A stretch of 22,819 bases of DNA from JAKFWF01 sp031367505 (GCA_031367505.1 JANLPY010000183.1:1-22819), one strand, 5' to 3'; counted from the first letter of the stretch, positions 1 through 6,300 are shown. Translations and numbers: made by a program. The notes: a model not told the origin generated them from the sequence alone.

Positions 1-124
1 TGCCGATCCCTAAATCGTCGGCAACGGCCCTGATCGTCCGCCCACTCGTCGTCAAAATCCGCACGGCCTCCCGCCGGAAAGCAGCGTCGATCACGCGTCC
101 CTTGGTCGTCTTTGACTTGCCCAT
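1..124 (-). CDS. IS3-family transposase OrfA, N-terminal 41 residues (runs off the left edge)
   Basis: The frame starts at an ATG at 122-124 and continues through base 1 without a stop. It begins MGKSKTTKGRVIDAAFRREA and continues to TTSGRTIRAVADDLGIG. This is the typical start of IS3-type OrfA proteins: a basic leader, a residue pattern around FRREAVRIL, then a helix-turn-helix (RTIRAVADDLGI) that recognises the element ends. OrfA normally has about 90-110 residues and is joined to the DDE-type OrfB by a programmed frameshift; both that junction and orfB are outside. A purine-rich GGAGCAGGA lies just upstream of the ATG and can serve as ribosome binding site. The family call is from recognition of the motif; the subgroup is not determined. 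Confidence 0.75.
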   Translation of the reverse strand, partial: MGKSKTTKGRVIDAAFRREAVRILTTSGRTIRAVADDLGIG

Positions 125-186
125 TCCTGCTCCTCTGATTCCCAAAATCTATCAGAAAAGCCCTCTACTTTTTCGGGGGAAGTCCA
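1..186 (-). mobile_element. IS3-family insertion sequence, one end only
   Basis: The partial transposase OrfA (1-124) reads out of the window, and about 60 bases upstream of its start a probable element end is seen. On the minus strand the sequence TGGACTTCCCCCGAAAAAG begins at base 186, exactly where the neighbouring H-NS-like gene stops resembling its family. IS3-family elements usually start with TG and carry their tip a short distance upstream of orfA, which fits. The other end, orfB and the target duplication lie outside the window, so the tip position is inferred from the break in the host gene. Confidence 0.7.
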
Positions 187-499
187 GTTTGCCGCGACCA
201 CTCCAGGTGAGCTGATCATTGGTCGGGTGCCTGAATTTCGGAGCGACCTCGCGACTCTTTCGAGGTTTGCGATCGGTCGTTGCGGTTGCAACTCCAAGCA
301 ACTCCGAAACCGTGATGCCGAGTACCGAGGACAGCGTTGCGGCCGACCGCTTCACATTCTCAATCTCAATCTGCTGACGCGCCCGGATCGCATGGTCGAT
401 CTTGTTGCGATCCTCGATCAGCTGCGCGAATGTCTCGTTCTGTGCAGGTGTGATCGTCGGAGCTGAAGTGGCCGAAGCCGATTTACCAAATAGAGCCAT
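152..499 (-). CDS. H-NS-like nucleoid protein with IS-derived C-terminus (interrupted gene)
   Basis: A 115-residue reading frame starting at ATG 497-499, preceded by GGAGA at normal spacing. Residues about 20-55 form a charged helical stretch (LIEDRNKIDHAIRARQQIE) expected for the oligomerisation part of H-NS-type proteins. The C-terminal part has APKFRHPTNDQLTWSGRGK, matching the H-NS DNA-binding motif in which WSGRGKxPxW contacts the AT-rich minor groove. After GK the protein reads LDFPRKSRGLF and stops; this tail is encoded by the end of the neighbouring IS3-like element. The usual xPxW and following residues are missing. H-NS-type proteins silence AT-rich, often foreign, DNA. Whether the chimera still binds DNA is unknown; it keeps the RGK core but has lost the conserved proline and tryptophan that normally follow. 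Confidence 0.72.
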   Translation of the reverse strand: MALFGKSASATSAPTITPAQNETFAQLIEDRNKIDHAIRARQQIEIENVKRSAATLSSVLGITVSELLGVATATTDRKPRKSREVAPKFRHPTNDQLTWSGRGKLDFPRKSRGLF

Positions 500-647
500 G
501 TCATTTCTCCACTGTGATTAAGTGCCCGCGGAATTGCGGCACAATGAAATGATTGTGGGAGTTGCGACTCGCGCTGTCACCGTTCGACATGGAGAAGCAC
601 GGTCGGTACGTGCGCTGCGATTAACAATGCGACGACATCAACACTTC

Positions 648-668
648 GTGAAAAGAAAAAGTTTTCAC
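648..668. repeat. 7-bp inverted repeat with A-rich loop
   Basis: GTGAAAA (648-654) and TTTTCAC (662-668) are perfect inverted repeats around a 7-base A-rich centre, in the AT-rich gap between the divergent H-NS-like gene and the SRPBCC gene. It could be an operator for either gene or simply a curved AT-rich tract; no protein can be assigned. Confidence 0.3.
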
Positions 669-724
669 AGCACTTGTTTGGACGTTGTTGGCGATCGATG
701 CAATTTCGCGAACTGGAGTTCGAG

Positions 725-1231
725 ATGTCGCGTGAGGCAACAGAAATCCTGCTCGATGCGCCGATCGTCGAAACATCGGATCTCGCCGTTAGCGTCGATC
801 AACTCTGGCGACACATGACCAGCATGGACGGTGTCAATTACGAGTTGATGCCGATCGTGCGCATGTCGTTTCCGGCGCACTGGCAACGTCTCGACGCTCA
901 CAGTCTTCCAAGCGGCACGGTGCTGTTCCACAGCACCATCATGTTGCTCGGCGTGCTTCCGATCGATCGGCATGCGCTCGCTTTGCTGACGATGACGCCA
1001 CACACCGGATTTCTGGAACACTCGACGTCGCTGTTCAATCGCGCGTGGGTGCATGAACGGATGCTCGAACCTGTCGACGGCGGCACACGCATCACAGATC
1101 GCGTCGGCTTTCGCTGTCGCCTTGCCGGGCTCGAACCACTTTTGCGTCCAGTGATCCAGTCAATATTTCGGCATCGGTATAAGCGATTGCGGCACCGTTT
1201 CGGCGAGTTGACGCGCGCGTCTACGAAATGA
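725..1231 (+). CDS. SRPBCC-fold (START/Bet v1-like) protein of unknown ligand
   Basis: About 168 residues. ATG at 725 is preferred because GGAG lies six bases upstream; an in-frame ATG at 698 would add nine residues. The protein has the layout of small SRPBCC proteins: an early strand with a bulky helix (SVDQLWRHMTSMDGVNYELM), a central hydrophobic part (LLGVLPIDRHALALLTM), then paired strands (VDGGTRITDRVGFRC) and a long basic C-terminal helix (IFRHRYKRLRHRFGEL). Members of this fold bind hydrophobic ligands in a deep pocket; this subfamily (GVNxEL, ending in FRHRxxRLRxRFG) is uncharacterised to my knowledge. It is not in an operon: divergent from the H-NS-like gene and convergent with the CHC2 gene, ending in a strong hairpin that begins at its stop codon. 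Confidence 0.6.
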   Translation: MSREATEILLDAPIVETSDLAVSVDQLWRHMTSMDGVNYELMPIVRMSFPAHWQRLDAHSLPSGTVLFHSTIMLLGVLPIDRHALALLTMTPHTGFLEHSTSLFNRAWVHERMLEPVDGGTRITDRVGFRCRLAGLEPLLRPVIQSIFRHRYKRLRHRFGELTRASTK

Positions 1232-1252
1232 GGCCCCGTTGTCGGGGCCTCA
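1229..1252. terminator. Bidirectional hairpin between convergent genes
   Basis: TGAGGCCCCG (1229-1238) pairs perfectly with CGGGGCCTCA (1243-1252) around a TTGT loop. The left arm contains the stop codon of the SRPBCC gene, and the CHC2 gene on the other strand stops 12 bases beyond. No clear T-run follows on either strand, so termination efficiency is uncertain, but the position and GC content fit a shared terminator. Confidence 0.65.
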
Positions 1253-1264
1253 GCCTTGAGGGAT

Positions 1265-1996
1265 TCAGAGCCATTCGGCTTTCTGTGCGCCAACCTCGCG
1301 CATCGTATCGGCAAGCAACGCAAAGCTCGCAGGGGTGAGCGTCAGCAACGCAACGGTATTGGTGATGCCGTGCTGATGCGCAACAAGCACGCGCAGTGGA
1401 TCATCAGTTACGTGGATTGTTGATCCCGTGACATTGTCGGAATTGTAGATCGCACTCGACGGATCGAAGTCTTTCGGAAAGGCCAGCAGGGGATCTTGCT
1501 CGCGCTTCACGGCGCGACCGCAATAGGCAAGTAGCTCGCCGCGCCGATATATCGGCAAGGCGAGACGGCCCGCAAGCAAGCCCTTGCTCATGTAGCCAGC
1601 CTTGAAGTGCACATAGGTCTCCTTCGCGATACCGAGCGCATGCAGCGACGCATGATCGGGATCGAGATAGTCGATGGGTTCCAACTTCCTGACAGTCGGA
1701 ACGGCACCCGGCGGCTTGTCAAAATGAGCGGCAATCATTTCCGCAGCTTGTTTTTGCGAAATCTTTTGCAACCGTGCGACCAGCTCGATGATGTCGCCGC
1801 CGCCGTTGCAATCATCAAAACAGTGCCAGAGATTTTTGTCGGTCGATGCAACGAACTGGCGATCGTTCGATCCGCCGTGGATCGGACACACACCGCGCAG
1901 TTGATGCGTGCCGGTTTTCTTCAGATCGATATTCAACCACGCGATGATCTGCTCGATCGAGACACGCGCCTTCAAGTCTTGAAGGTCGATGCGCAT
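1265..1996 (-). CDS. CHC2 zinc-finger primase-like protein with degenerate TOPRIM remnant
   Basis: A 243-residue protein starting at ATG 1994-1996, chosen because GGAGGA sits just upstream and because family similarity starts here, although the frame stays open much further upstream. Residues 1-30 form a helical start (VSIEQIIAWLNIDL) like DnaG-type CHC2 domains. The zinc site is C37-x2-H40 followed by C59-x3-C63 (CPIHG and HCFDDCNGGGD), with one residue more than the usual CxxC. Residues about 105-165 resemble the region linking CHC2 to TOPRIM (GRLALPIYRRGELLAYCGRA). The last 50 residues look like the start of a TOPRIM domain (VLVAHQHGITNTVALL), but the catalytic EGxxD is replaced by TDDPLRV and the protein stops early. 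It therefore probably binds DNA without being a full primase. It is divergent from the 71-aa gene. Confidence 0.7.
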   Translation of the reverse strand: MRIDLQDLKARVSIEQIIAWLNIDLKKTGTHQLRGVCPIHGGSNDRQFVASTDKNLWHCFDDCNGGGDIIELVARLQKISQKQAAEMIAAHFDKPPGAVPTVRKLEPIDYLDPDHASLHALGIAKETYVHFKAGYMSKGLLAGRLALPIYRRGELLAYCGRAVKREQDPLLAFPKDFDPSSAIYNSDNVTGSTIHVTDDPLRVLVAHQHGITNTVALLTLTPASFALLADTMREVGAQKAEWL

Positions 1997-2081
1997 GTGG
2001 TCCTCCGTTTCAAAGAGCGCAACTGGATATATAATATCAGCAGACGAATGATAGTCGGTTGCGTAACAGAGGAGGTCGAAA
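1997..2081. promoter_or_regulatory. Divergent promoter region with TATAAT box
   Basis: The 85-base gap between the CHC2 gene and the 71-aa gene holds an AT-rich GATATATAATATC core with an exact TATAAT at 2030-2035 on the plus strand, about 45 bases before the small gene. The reverse strand shows similar TATATA words, so either or both genes could be served. No convincing -35 hexamer is seen at 17 bases. The ribosome binding site GAGGAGG (2069-2075) of the small gene lies at the right end. Confidence 0.35.
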
Positions 2082-2297
2082 ATGGCCGTAAAGAAACACG
2101 AACCGAAAGACGAGCCGCGCAAACCAGATTTTGTTGTCCGGGCGAAGCAATCACCGGACTCCGAATTCTGGATGAATGTCGGCGTGGCCTGGTCGTTCAA
2201 GGACGGCAAGCCCGGCTTCAGTGTGAAGCTGCATGCGATCCCGACGAATTGGGATGGCGACTTGATCTTGTTGCCGCCACTTGCGGATAGGGAGTGA
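2082..2297 (+). CDS. Conserved small hypothetical protein (71 aa)
   Basis: ATG at 2082 follows a very strong ribosome binding site (GAGGAGG). The product is 71 residues, with a highly charged start (MAVKKHEPKDEPRKPDFVVR) followed by a compact mixed region with alternating aromatic residues (SEFWMNVGVAWSFKDGKPG, then FSVKLHAIPTNWDGDLILLP). No signal peptide or membrane segment is seen. The second half reads like a single small beta-sheet. I recognise this kind of protein as a common unnamed product of rhizobial accessory regions, but no function is known to me. It is divergent from the CHC2 primase-like gene and is followed by its own strong hairpin terminator, so it is expressed as a single gene. 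Confidence 0.7.
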   Translation: MAVKKHEPKDEPRKPDFVVRAKQSPDSEFWMNVGVAWSFKDGKPGFSVKLHAIPTNWDGDLILLPPLADRE

Positions 2298-2304
2298 ACA
2301 CAAA

Positions 2305-2337
2305 GACGCCGGTCACATCGACCGGCGTCGCTTTCTT
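2305..2337 (+). terminator. Intrinsic terminator of the 71-aa gene
   Basis: GACGCCGGTC (2305-2314) and GACCGGCGTC (2320-2329) form a perfect 10-bp stem around ACATC, followed by GCTTTCTT. It starts eight bases after the stop codon, a textbook arrangement for a rho-independent terminator apart from the interrupted T-run. Confidence 0.85.
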
Positions 2338-2364
2338 GATGCAGAAAGCCGTTTGATGAAATTC

Positions 2365-2392
2365 GTGATCTTTTTTCTGTGATCTTTTTTCT
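2365..2392. repeat. Perfect tandem repeat of a 14-bp unit
   Basis: GTGATCTTTTTTCT occurs twice without interruption or mismatch (2365-2378 and 2379-2392). It is much more AT-rich than its surroundings. It may have arisen by slippage at the T-run; no function is evident. Confidence 0.85.
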
Positions 2393-2412
2393 TGACGACG
2401 GGCTGATTGATC

Positions 2413-2431
2413 GGTGACGCTTCGCGTCACC
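2413..2431. repeat. 8-bp perfect hairpin in intergenic DNA
   Basis: GGTGACGC (2413-2420) and GCGTCACC (2424-2431) flank a three-base loop TTC. No T-run follows on either strand, so it is not a clear terminator. It may be a protein-binding palindrome or a cruciform-type element. Confidence 0.5.
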
Positions 2432-2630
2432 AGCAATGCTCACAGAGCGTGATCTGCATCAGCGACTTGAGCCTGCCGTGGCGGCAGCAAAGCACAGCAC
2501 CGTGGCAGTGAATGACTTTTTAAGCGACCCCATGTGTCACAGTTCTCCAATTCGTGGCCGCCTCACGCGAACGCTCATTCGTAGTTCCGCTGTCGAAGAT
2601 CAAGCCGTCTCACGATAAGGATATTGCGGC

Positions 2631-2666
2631 AAGGCCCGGAGATCATAGCGCCAGATACCGGGCCTT
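2631..2666 (-). terminator. Stem-loop spanning the end of livF
   Basis: AAGGCCCGG (2631-2639) and CCGGGCCTT (2658-2666) form a perfect 9-bp stem with an 18-base loop containing the livF stop codon. One arm is therefore coding. There is no T-run on the minus strand, so it is at best a weak terminator or an mRNA 3'-end stabiliser for the liv operon. Confidence 0.4.
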
Positions 2667-3392
2667 GATGGTGTCGTCGGCTTTCAGCGCCTCGATCGTG
2701 TTGCGGTAAACGATCTCGCCTTTGTCGATGACAGTAGCGTGGCTGGCGATCCCAAGACAAAAATGCATATTCTGCTCGGCCAGCAAGACGGTGACACCGA
2801 GATCGCGAAGCTTCCGCAACAACGCGCCAATCTGCTGCACGATAACGGGCGCCAATCCCTCGCTCGGCTCATCCAGAAGCAGTCCTGTCGGGTTGCCCAT
2901 CAGCGTCCGCCCGATCGTCAGCATCTGCTGCTCGCCGCCCGAAAGCCGGCCCGCCATGCGTTCTTTCAATGGCACAAGAAGTGGCAGCATTTCGTAAATC
3001 CGCGCGAGCGTCCAATAGTCCTCGCCCTTCGGTCCTTTTTTGGCAGCGATCAGGAGATTATCTTCGACCGAATGCTCCGGGAATACTTGCCGATCCTCCG
3101 GCACATAGCCAATACCGGCGCGCGCGATGAGATAAGGCTTCTTCTTTTGCATCTCGATACCGAGAATTTTGACCTTGCCGGTCTTCGGCGGAGCCAGCCC
3201 GGCAATAGCCTTCAGCGTCGTCGACTTGCCAGCGCCATTGCGGCCGAGCAGCGCCATCGTCTGGCCTTCGGCAACGGCGATCGACACGCCGAATAGGATT
3301 TGGCTGGTGCCATAGAACACGTCGATGTTCTCGGCCTCGAAGATGATGCGGTTGGTCATTCCCGTTGTCCCGTTTGCGGAGTTCGTCACCAT
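2643..3392 (-). CDS. livF: Branched-chain-type ABC transporter ATP-binding protein LivF
   Basis: About 249 residues from ATG 3392, chosen for GAGGG nine bases upstream; an ATG at 3359 (MTNRIIFEAENIDVFYG) is the alternative and matches where family similarity begins. It carries Walker A (GRNGAGKST), the Q-loop region with GIGYVPEDRQVFPEHSVEDN typical of LivF, the ABC signature LSGGEQQM, Walker B (LLLDEPSEGL) and the H-loop region (LAEQNMHF). It hydrolyses ATP on the inner face of the membrane and pairs with LivG to drive uptake through LivH-LivM. The EPSEGLAP sequence after Walker B separates LivF from LivG. It is the last gene of the five-gene unit, separated from livG by a longer gap with a small hairpin. 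The family is certain; the substrate is not. Confidence 0.93.
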   Translation of the reverse strand: MVTNSANGTTGMTNRIIFEAENIDVFYGTSQILFGVSIAVAEGQTMALLGRNGAGKSTTLKAIAGLAPPKTGKVKILGIEMQKKKPYLIARAGIGYVPEDRQVFPEHSVEDNLLIAAKKGPKGEDYWTLARIYEMLPLLVPLKERMAGRLSGGEQQMLTIGRTLMGNPTGLLLDEPSEGLAPVIVQQIGALLRKLRDLGVTVLLAEQNMHFCLGIASHATVIDKGEIVYRNTIEALKADDTIKARYLAL

Positions 3393-3489
3393 TTGCAGCA
3401 CCCTCGATCGAACTTCGCTAACGGCCAGGACACAGGCGCAGTCATAACCTTGGTGCGGTTTAAAGCTGTGAAGTCCACATGCTGCGCCA

Positions 3490-3514
3490 GCCCAAAAGCG
3501 GATGCGAACATCCG
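3490..3514 (-). terminator. UUCG-loop hairpin between livG and livF
   Basis: On the minus strand CGGATG-TTCG-CATCCG (3514 to 3499) forms a 6-bp stem with a UUCG tetraloop, followed by CTTTTGG. It lies in the 132-base gap after livG. It could be a leaky terminator or an RNA-processing site lowering livF expression. The T-run is short. Confidence 0.4.
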
Positions 3515-3524
3515 GACCGCCACA

Positions 3525-4274
3525 TTAGTGCGCCTCGAATTCGGTGCCCAGATAGGCCTTGATGACCTCCGGGTGGCGGCGGATTTCGTCGGGCGTACCT
3601 TCCGCCAGCACCCGGCCGTAGGAAAGCACCCGCACGGTTTCGGCGATTTTGAAAACGATGCTCATGTCGTGCTCGATGAAAATGAGCGTCATCTTTTCGC
3701 GATCCCAGAGTGCTTTCACCTTGTCGATCATGGCCCAGCGTTCCTCTGGCCCCATGCCGGCGGTCGGTTCGTCGAGCAGCAGAACGCGCGGCTCAAGCAC
3801 GAGCGCCAGAGCGATGTCGAGCAGCTTTTGGTCGCCATGCGAGAGGTTTCGCGACAAAATGTTCGCTTTGGGCTGCAGCCCCGTCAATTCCATCACATGC
3901 TGGGCGCGTTCCTCCGTCTCCTTCAGAGGAAAACGGCTCGTCATCAACGCATGTTGATGCCGGTGAGCCTGCACCGCGCCAAGGATCGCCTCGCGCACGG
4001 TCAGCGTCGGGAAGATGCGTGCGATCTGGAAGGCGCGGCCGATGCCGCGGCGCACGATTTCCGGTGGCGTAAGGCCGGCGATATCGACGCCATCGAGCAG
4101 GATTTTGCCCGAGTCAGGCTTGAATGCGCCCGTGATCAAGTTGAAGAATGTGGTCTTGCCGGCGCCGTTCGGGCCGATGACGGCGGTCAGCGAGTCCTTG
4201 GGAAAATGCAGGCTGATGTCGTTGGATGCGGCGACGCCACCGAATGACTTGGAGAGGTGCTCGATCTTCAGCAT
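3525..4274 (-). CDS. livG: Branched-chain-type ABC transporter ATP-binding protein LivG
   Basis: 249 residues from ATG 4274, with GGGGAAG just upstream overlapping the livM stop region. Motifs in order: MLKIEHLSKSFGG start, Walker A GPNGAGKTT, the GRAFQIARIFPTLTVREAI segment containing the Q-loop glutamine, signature LSHGDQKLLDIALAL (LSHG instead of LSGG, common in LivG), Walker B VLLLDEPTAGMGPEE, and the H-loop IEHDMSIVF. The GMGPEE insertion after Walker B and the RHPEVIKAYLG end are LivG hallmarks. It is the second ATPase of the importer, forming a heterodimer with LivF under the permeases. The gene starts only three bases after livM ends, so translational coupling is likely. All nucleotide-binding residues appear intact. 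Confidence 0.95.
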   Translation of the reverse strand: MLKIEHLSKSFGGVAASNDISLHFPKDSLTAVIGPNGAGKTTFFNLITGAFKPDSGKILLDGVDIAGLTPPEIVRRGIGRAFQIARIFPTLTVREAILGAVQAHRHQHALMTSRFPLKETEERAQHVMELTGLQPKANILSRNLSHGDQKLLDIALALVLEPRVLLLDEPTAGMGPEERWAMIDKVKALWDREKMTLIFIEHDMSIVFKIAETVRVLSYGRVLAEGTPDEIRRHPEVIKAYLGTEFEAH

Positions 4275-4277
4275 GGC

Positions 4278-5345
4278 TCACTTCCCCGGCGCGCGTATTG
4301 GCGCAACGTTCTTGGCAACATCCGGTGCCGCCACTGCCTTCCGGTCGCTCCAGGCATCGCTGAGGAAGTCGAGCAGGCCCTTCTTGAGCCCAAGCGCAAA
4401 CAGCAAAATGATGCTGCCGAGAATGAGGCCGTAGCTGGACGCGAGCTTTTCAATATAGAAATCGACGTTTGCAACGCCCGTCAGGTGCTTGCCAGCACTG
4501 CCGAGCTTGGTCACGACATCGTTGAGGATTAGGAAGATCGCGGAACCCACGACCGGACCGAGGAAGACAGTGAGGCCACCGAGCATGATCATGAATATGG
4601 CTTCGCCCGAGATCGTCCAGAACGCGAAGTCAGGGAATGCGCCTGAAACGAATAGGCTCATCACGATGCCGCCGACCGCTCCGAATGCGCCCGCAATAAC
4701 GAAGGCGGCGAGCCGCATCCGCCATACGTTGATCCCGAGGAAAACGGCGCGGCTGGCGTTGTCGCGGATCATGCGAAGGGTGTAGCCGAAAGGGGATTGC
4801 ACGATCTGGTACATGGCGACGAGGCAAATCAAAAGAGCCGCCGAGCTGAACAAATAGAGATGATAGTAGTTGTCCAGCCGGATGCCGAGGAAAGCCGGGC
4901 GTGGATAACCTGTCAGGCCATTGTCGCCGCCGGTTACCGGTGTCCAGGCAATGATGAGGCTGTGCAGCAGCATCTGGAAGGCTAGCGTCAGGAACGCGAA
5001 ATAGGTCTCGTTCAACCGGACGCAGATTGCACCGACCAAGCCTCCGACAACGATACTCAGCAGAACCGTGAGTGCGAACGCCCCAGGGATCGTCGCCTCG
5101 GGAAAATTCTTCATGATCAGGGCAAAGCTGTAACAGCCGAGCCCGAAGAATAGGCCATGGCCGAAACTCTCCATGCCGCCATAGCCGACGAGCAGATTGA
5201 GCGACGTCGCAAAGATTGCGAAGGCGGCCAGCCGCACCAGGAAGTCCGTCAAGCCGCGCCCTGGAAAGACGTACGGAATGGCGGCGAGAATGGCGAAGGC
5301 GATCAGTGCCAGCACGCAATCGCGCAGGAAGCTGGAGGACAGCAT
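4278..5345 (-). CDS. livM: Branched-chain-type ABC transporter permease LivM
   Basis: 355 residues from ATG 5345, with AAGGAGG nine bases upstream; this ribosome binding site overlaps the last codons of livH. The protein starts with a hydrophobic helix (VLALIAFAILAAIPYVF) and shows about nine to ten membrane segments. The LivM signature is visible: LVRLAAFAIFATSLNLLVGYGG near residues 35-55 followed by SFGHGLFFGLGCYSFAL, and a cytoplasmic coupling segment near residues 195-215 (YTLRMIRDNASRAVFLGINV) that contacts the ATPases. A polar tail of about 30 residues (SDRKAVAAPDVAKNVA) follows the last membrane helix. It forms the channel with LivH. The length is normal for LivM and no defect is visible. 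Confidence 0.95.
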   Translation of the reverse strand: MLSSSFLRDCVLALIAFAILAAIPYVFPGRGLTDFLVRLAAFAIFATSLNLLVGYGGMESFGHGLFFGLGCYSFALIMKNFPEATIPGAFALTVLLSIVVGGLVGAICVRLNETYFAFLTLAFQMLLHSLIIAWTPVTGGDNGLTGYPRPAFLGIRLDNYYHLYLFSSAALLICLVAMYQIVQSPFGYTLRMIRDNASRAVFLGINVWRMRLAAFVIAGAFGAVGGIVMSLFVSGAFPDFAFWTISGEAIFMIMLGGLTVFLGPVVGSAIFLILNDVVTKLGSAGKHLTGVANVDFYIEKLASSYGLILGSIILLFALGLKKGLLDFLSDAWSDRKAVAAPDVAKNVAPIRAPGK

Positions 5346-5349
5346 GGCT

Positions 5350-6249
5350 TTATGCCTCCTTACCGAAAAGTCCGCTCGGCTTCACCACAAGCACGACCGC
5401 CATGAGCAGGAACATCAGGCCCTCCGTGAACAGCGGGAAGCCGATACTGCCGAAGCTGCGTACGAGACCAATGAGCAGCGAACCGACCAGCGCGCCGGCA
5501 ACCGACCCCATGCCGCCGATGACGGTGACGATGAAGCTTTCGACCACGACCGAAAGCCCCATGCCGGCGGTCAGCGATCGAACCGGCGCGGCGAGGCCGC
5601 CCGCCAGTCCGGCAAGGAGACCACCGAGCACGAATACGCTGCCGTAGACGAGCCCGGTATTGATCCCGAGCGCCGACACCATCGACGGATTGACCGCCGC
5701 TGCGCGAACGATTTTACCGTATTGCGTCTTGGTGATGAGGAGGCCAAGCAGCCCCGCGATCAACAAGGTCACGATGATCAGGAACAGGTAGAATACCGGC
5801 ACGACGCCACCGGCAAACAGGATCGGCAACTGTTGGAAGGCGTCCGGCATACCGAACGATTTGAACTCGGCACCCCAGATGATCTTGACGAGGTCGTCAA
5901 GGATGAGAATAACGCCGTAGCACACCAGCAATTGCATCAGCACGGCCGAACCGTAAACCCGGCTCATCAAAAACCGTTCGAAGAGGAAGCCGAATATGGC
6001 AACGCCGATGCCGCCTGCGAGCACCGCGAGGACATAGCTGCCCGTCAGCACGTAGGCTGTATAGGCGAAGTAAGCGCCGAGCATGTAGAACGAGCCGTGC
6101 GCGAAATTGACCACCTTGAGCACACCGAAGATCAACGATACGCCGGCTGCGACCATGAACAACAGCATGCCGATGATGAACCCGCTTGTCGTCTGAGTGA
6201 CGAGGCAGGAGGTCGCGGTCAGACAATTGGCGAGAGCGGGGAGGTCCAA
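5350..6249 (-). CDS. livH: Branched-chain-type ABC transporter permease LivH
   Basis: 299 residues. The start is a TTG at 6249 with AAGGG about seven bases upstream; no in-frame ATG stands before the first membrane helix except inside it. The family motif GVSLIFGVLKVVNFAHGSFYMLGAY is present in residues about 35-60 (written in part here), and the coupling region TKTQYGKIVRAAAVNPSMVSALGIN lies near residues 170-195. About eight membrane segments are seen, ending in VVLVVKPSGLFGKEA, a usual LivH end. Together with LivM it makes the membrane channel. A tandem 20-bp repeat lies 12-51 bases upstream of the start. It is the first membrane gene after the binding protein, from which it is separated by 152 bases and a hairpin. 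Confidence 0.93.
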   Translation of the reverse strand: MDLPALANCLTATSCLVTQTTSGFIIGMLLFMVAAGVSLIFGVLKVVNFAHGSFYMLGAYFAYTAYVLTGSYVLAVLAGGIGVAIFGFLFERFLMSRVYGSAVLMQLLVCYGVILILDDLVKIIWGAEFKSFGMPDAFQQLPILFAGGVVPVFYLFLIIVTLLIAGLLGLLITKTQYGKIVRAAAVNPSMVSALGINTGLVYGSVFVLGGLLAGLAGGLAAPVRSLTAGMGLSVVVESFIVTVIGGMGSVAGALVGSLLIGLVRSFGSIGFPLFTEGLMFLLMAVVLVVKPSGLFGKEA

Positions 6250-6260
6250 GGCGCACCCTT

Positions 6261-6300
6261 CTTAAGCAATAGGAGCCTGTCTTAAGTAATAGGATCCTGA
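6261..6300. repeat. Tandem 20-bp repeat upstream of livH
   Basis: Two adjacent copies of a 20-base unit: CTTAAGCAATAGGAGCCTGT (6261-6280) and CTTAAGTAATAGGATCCTGA (6281-6300), with three mismatches. They lie directly before the livH ribosome binding site in the livK-livH gap. A spacing of 20 bases is close to two helical turns, as for tandem binding sites, but an RNA-level role or a simple duplication is equally possible. Confidence 0.8.

Larger units (their letters stand above)
2298..2642. other. Gene-free stretch between the small gene and livF
   Basis: Apart from the terminator at 2305, this 345-base gap holds a perfect 14-bp tandem repeat (2365-2392), an 8-bp hairpin (2413-2431) and one arm of the stem at the end of livF. 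Short frames exist (a 60-codon frame on plus; a 24-codon minus frame at 2459-2533), but none has a good ribosome binding site or recognisable product. No tRNA or integrase is visible. Confidence 0.5.

Noticed and set aside
1997..2443. Upstream open extension of the CHC2 frame to 2443 (149 extra residues)
   Set aside because: It has no ribosome binding site at its start, crosses the terminator, promoter and coding sequence of the opposite 71-aa gene, and has a non-protein-like composition. The ATG at 1996 has a good site and family similarity begins there.
2459..2533. 24-codon minus-strand frame that looks like a short signal peptide (MGSLKKSFTATVLCF...)
   Set aside because: The putative ribosome binding site is 11 bases away, the frame ends right after the hydrophobic part, and no downstream continuation is found.
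3300..4247. Long plus-strand frame of 315 codons
   Set aside because: Antisense to livG and the livF start; the composition is histidine/arginine-rich as in mirrored GC-rich genes, and the minus strand has clear ABC motifs.
5197..6285. Long plus-strand frame of 362 codons
   Set aside because: Antisense to livH and livM, which are unmistakable permeases; the product is a low-complexity charged sequence rich in H, E, D, Q and R.
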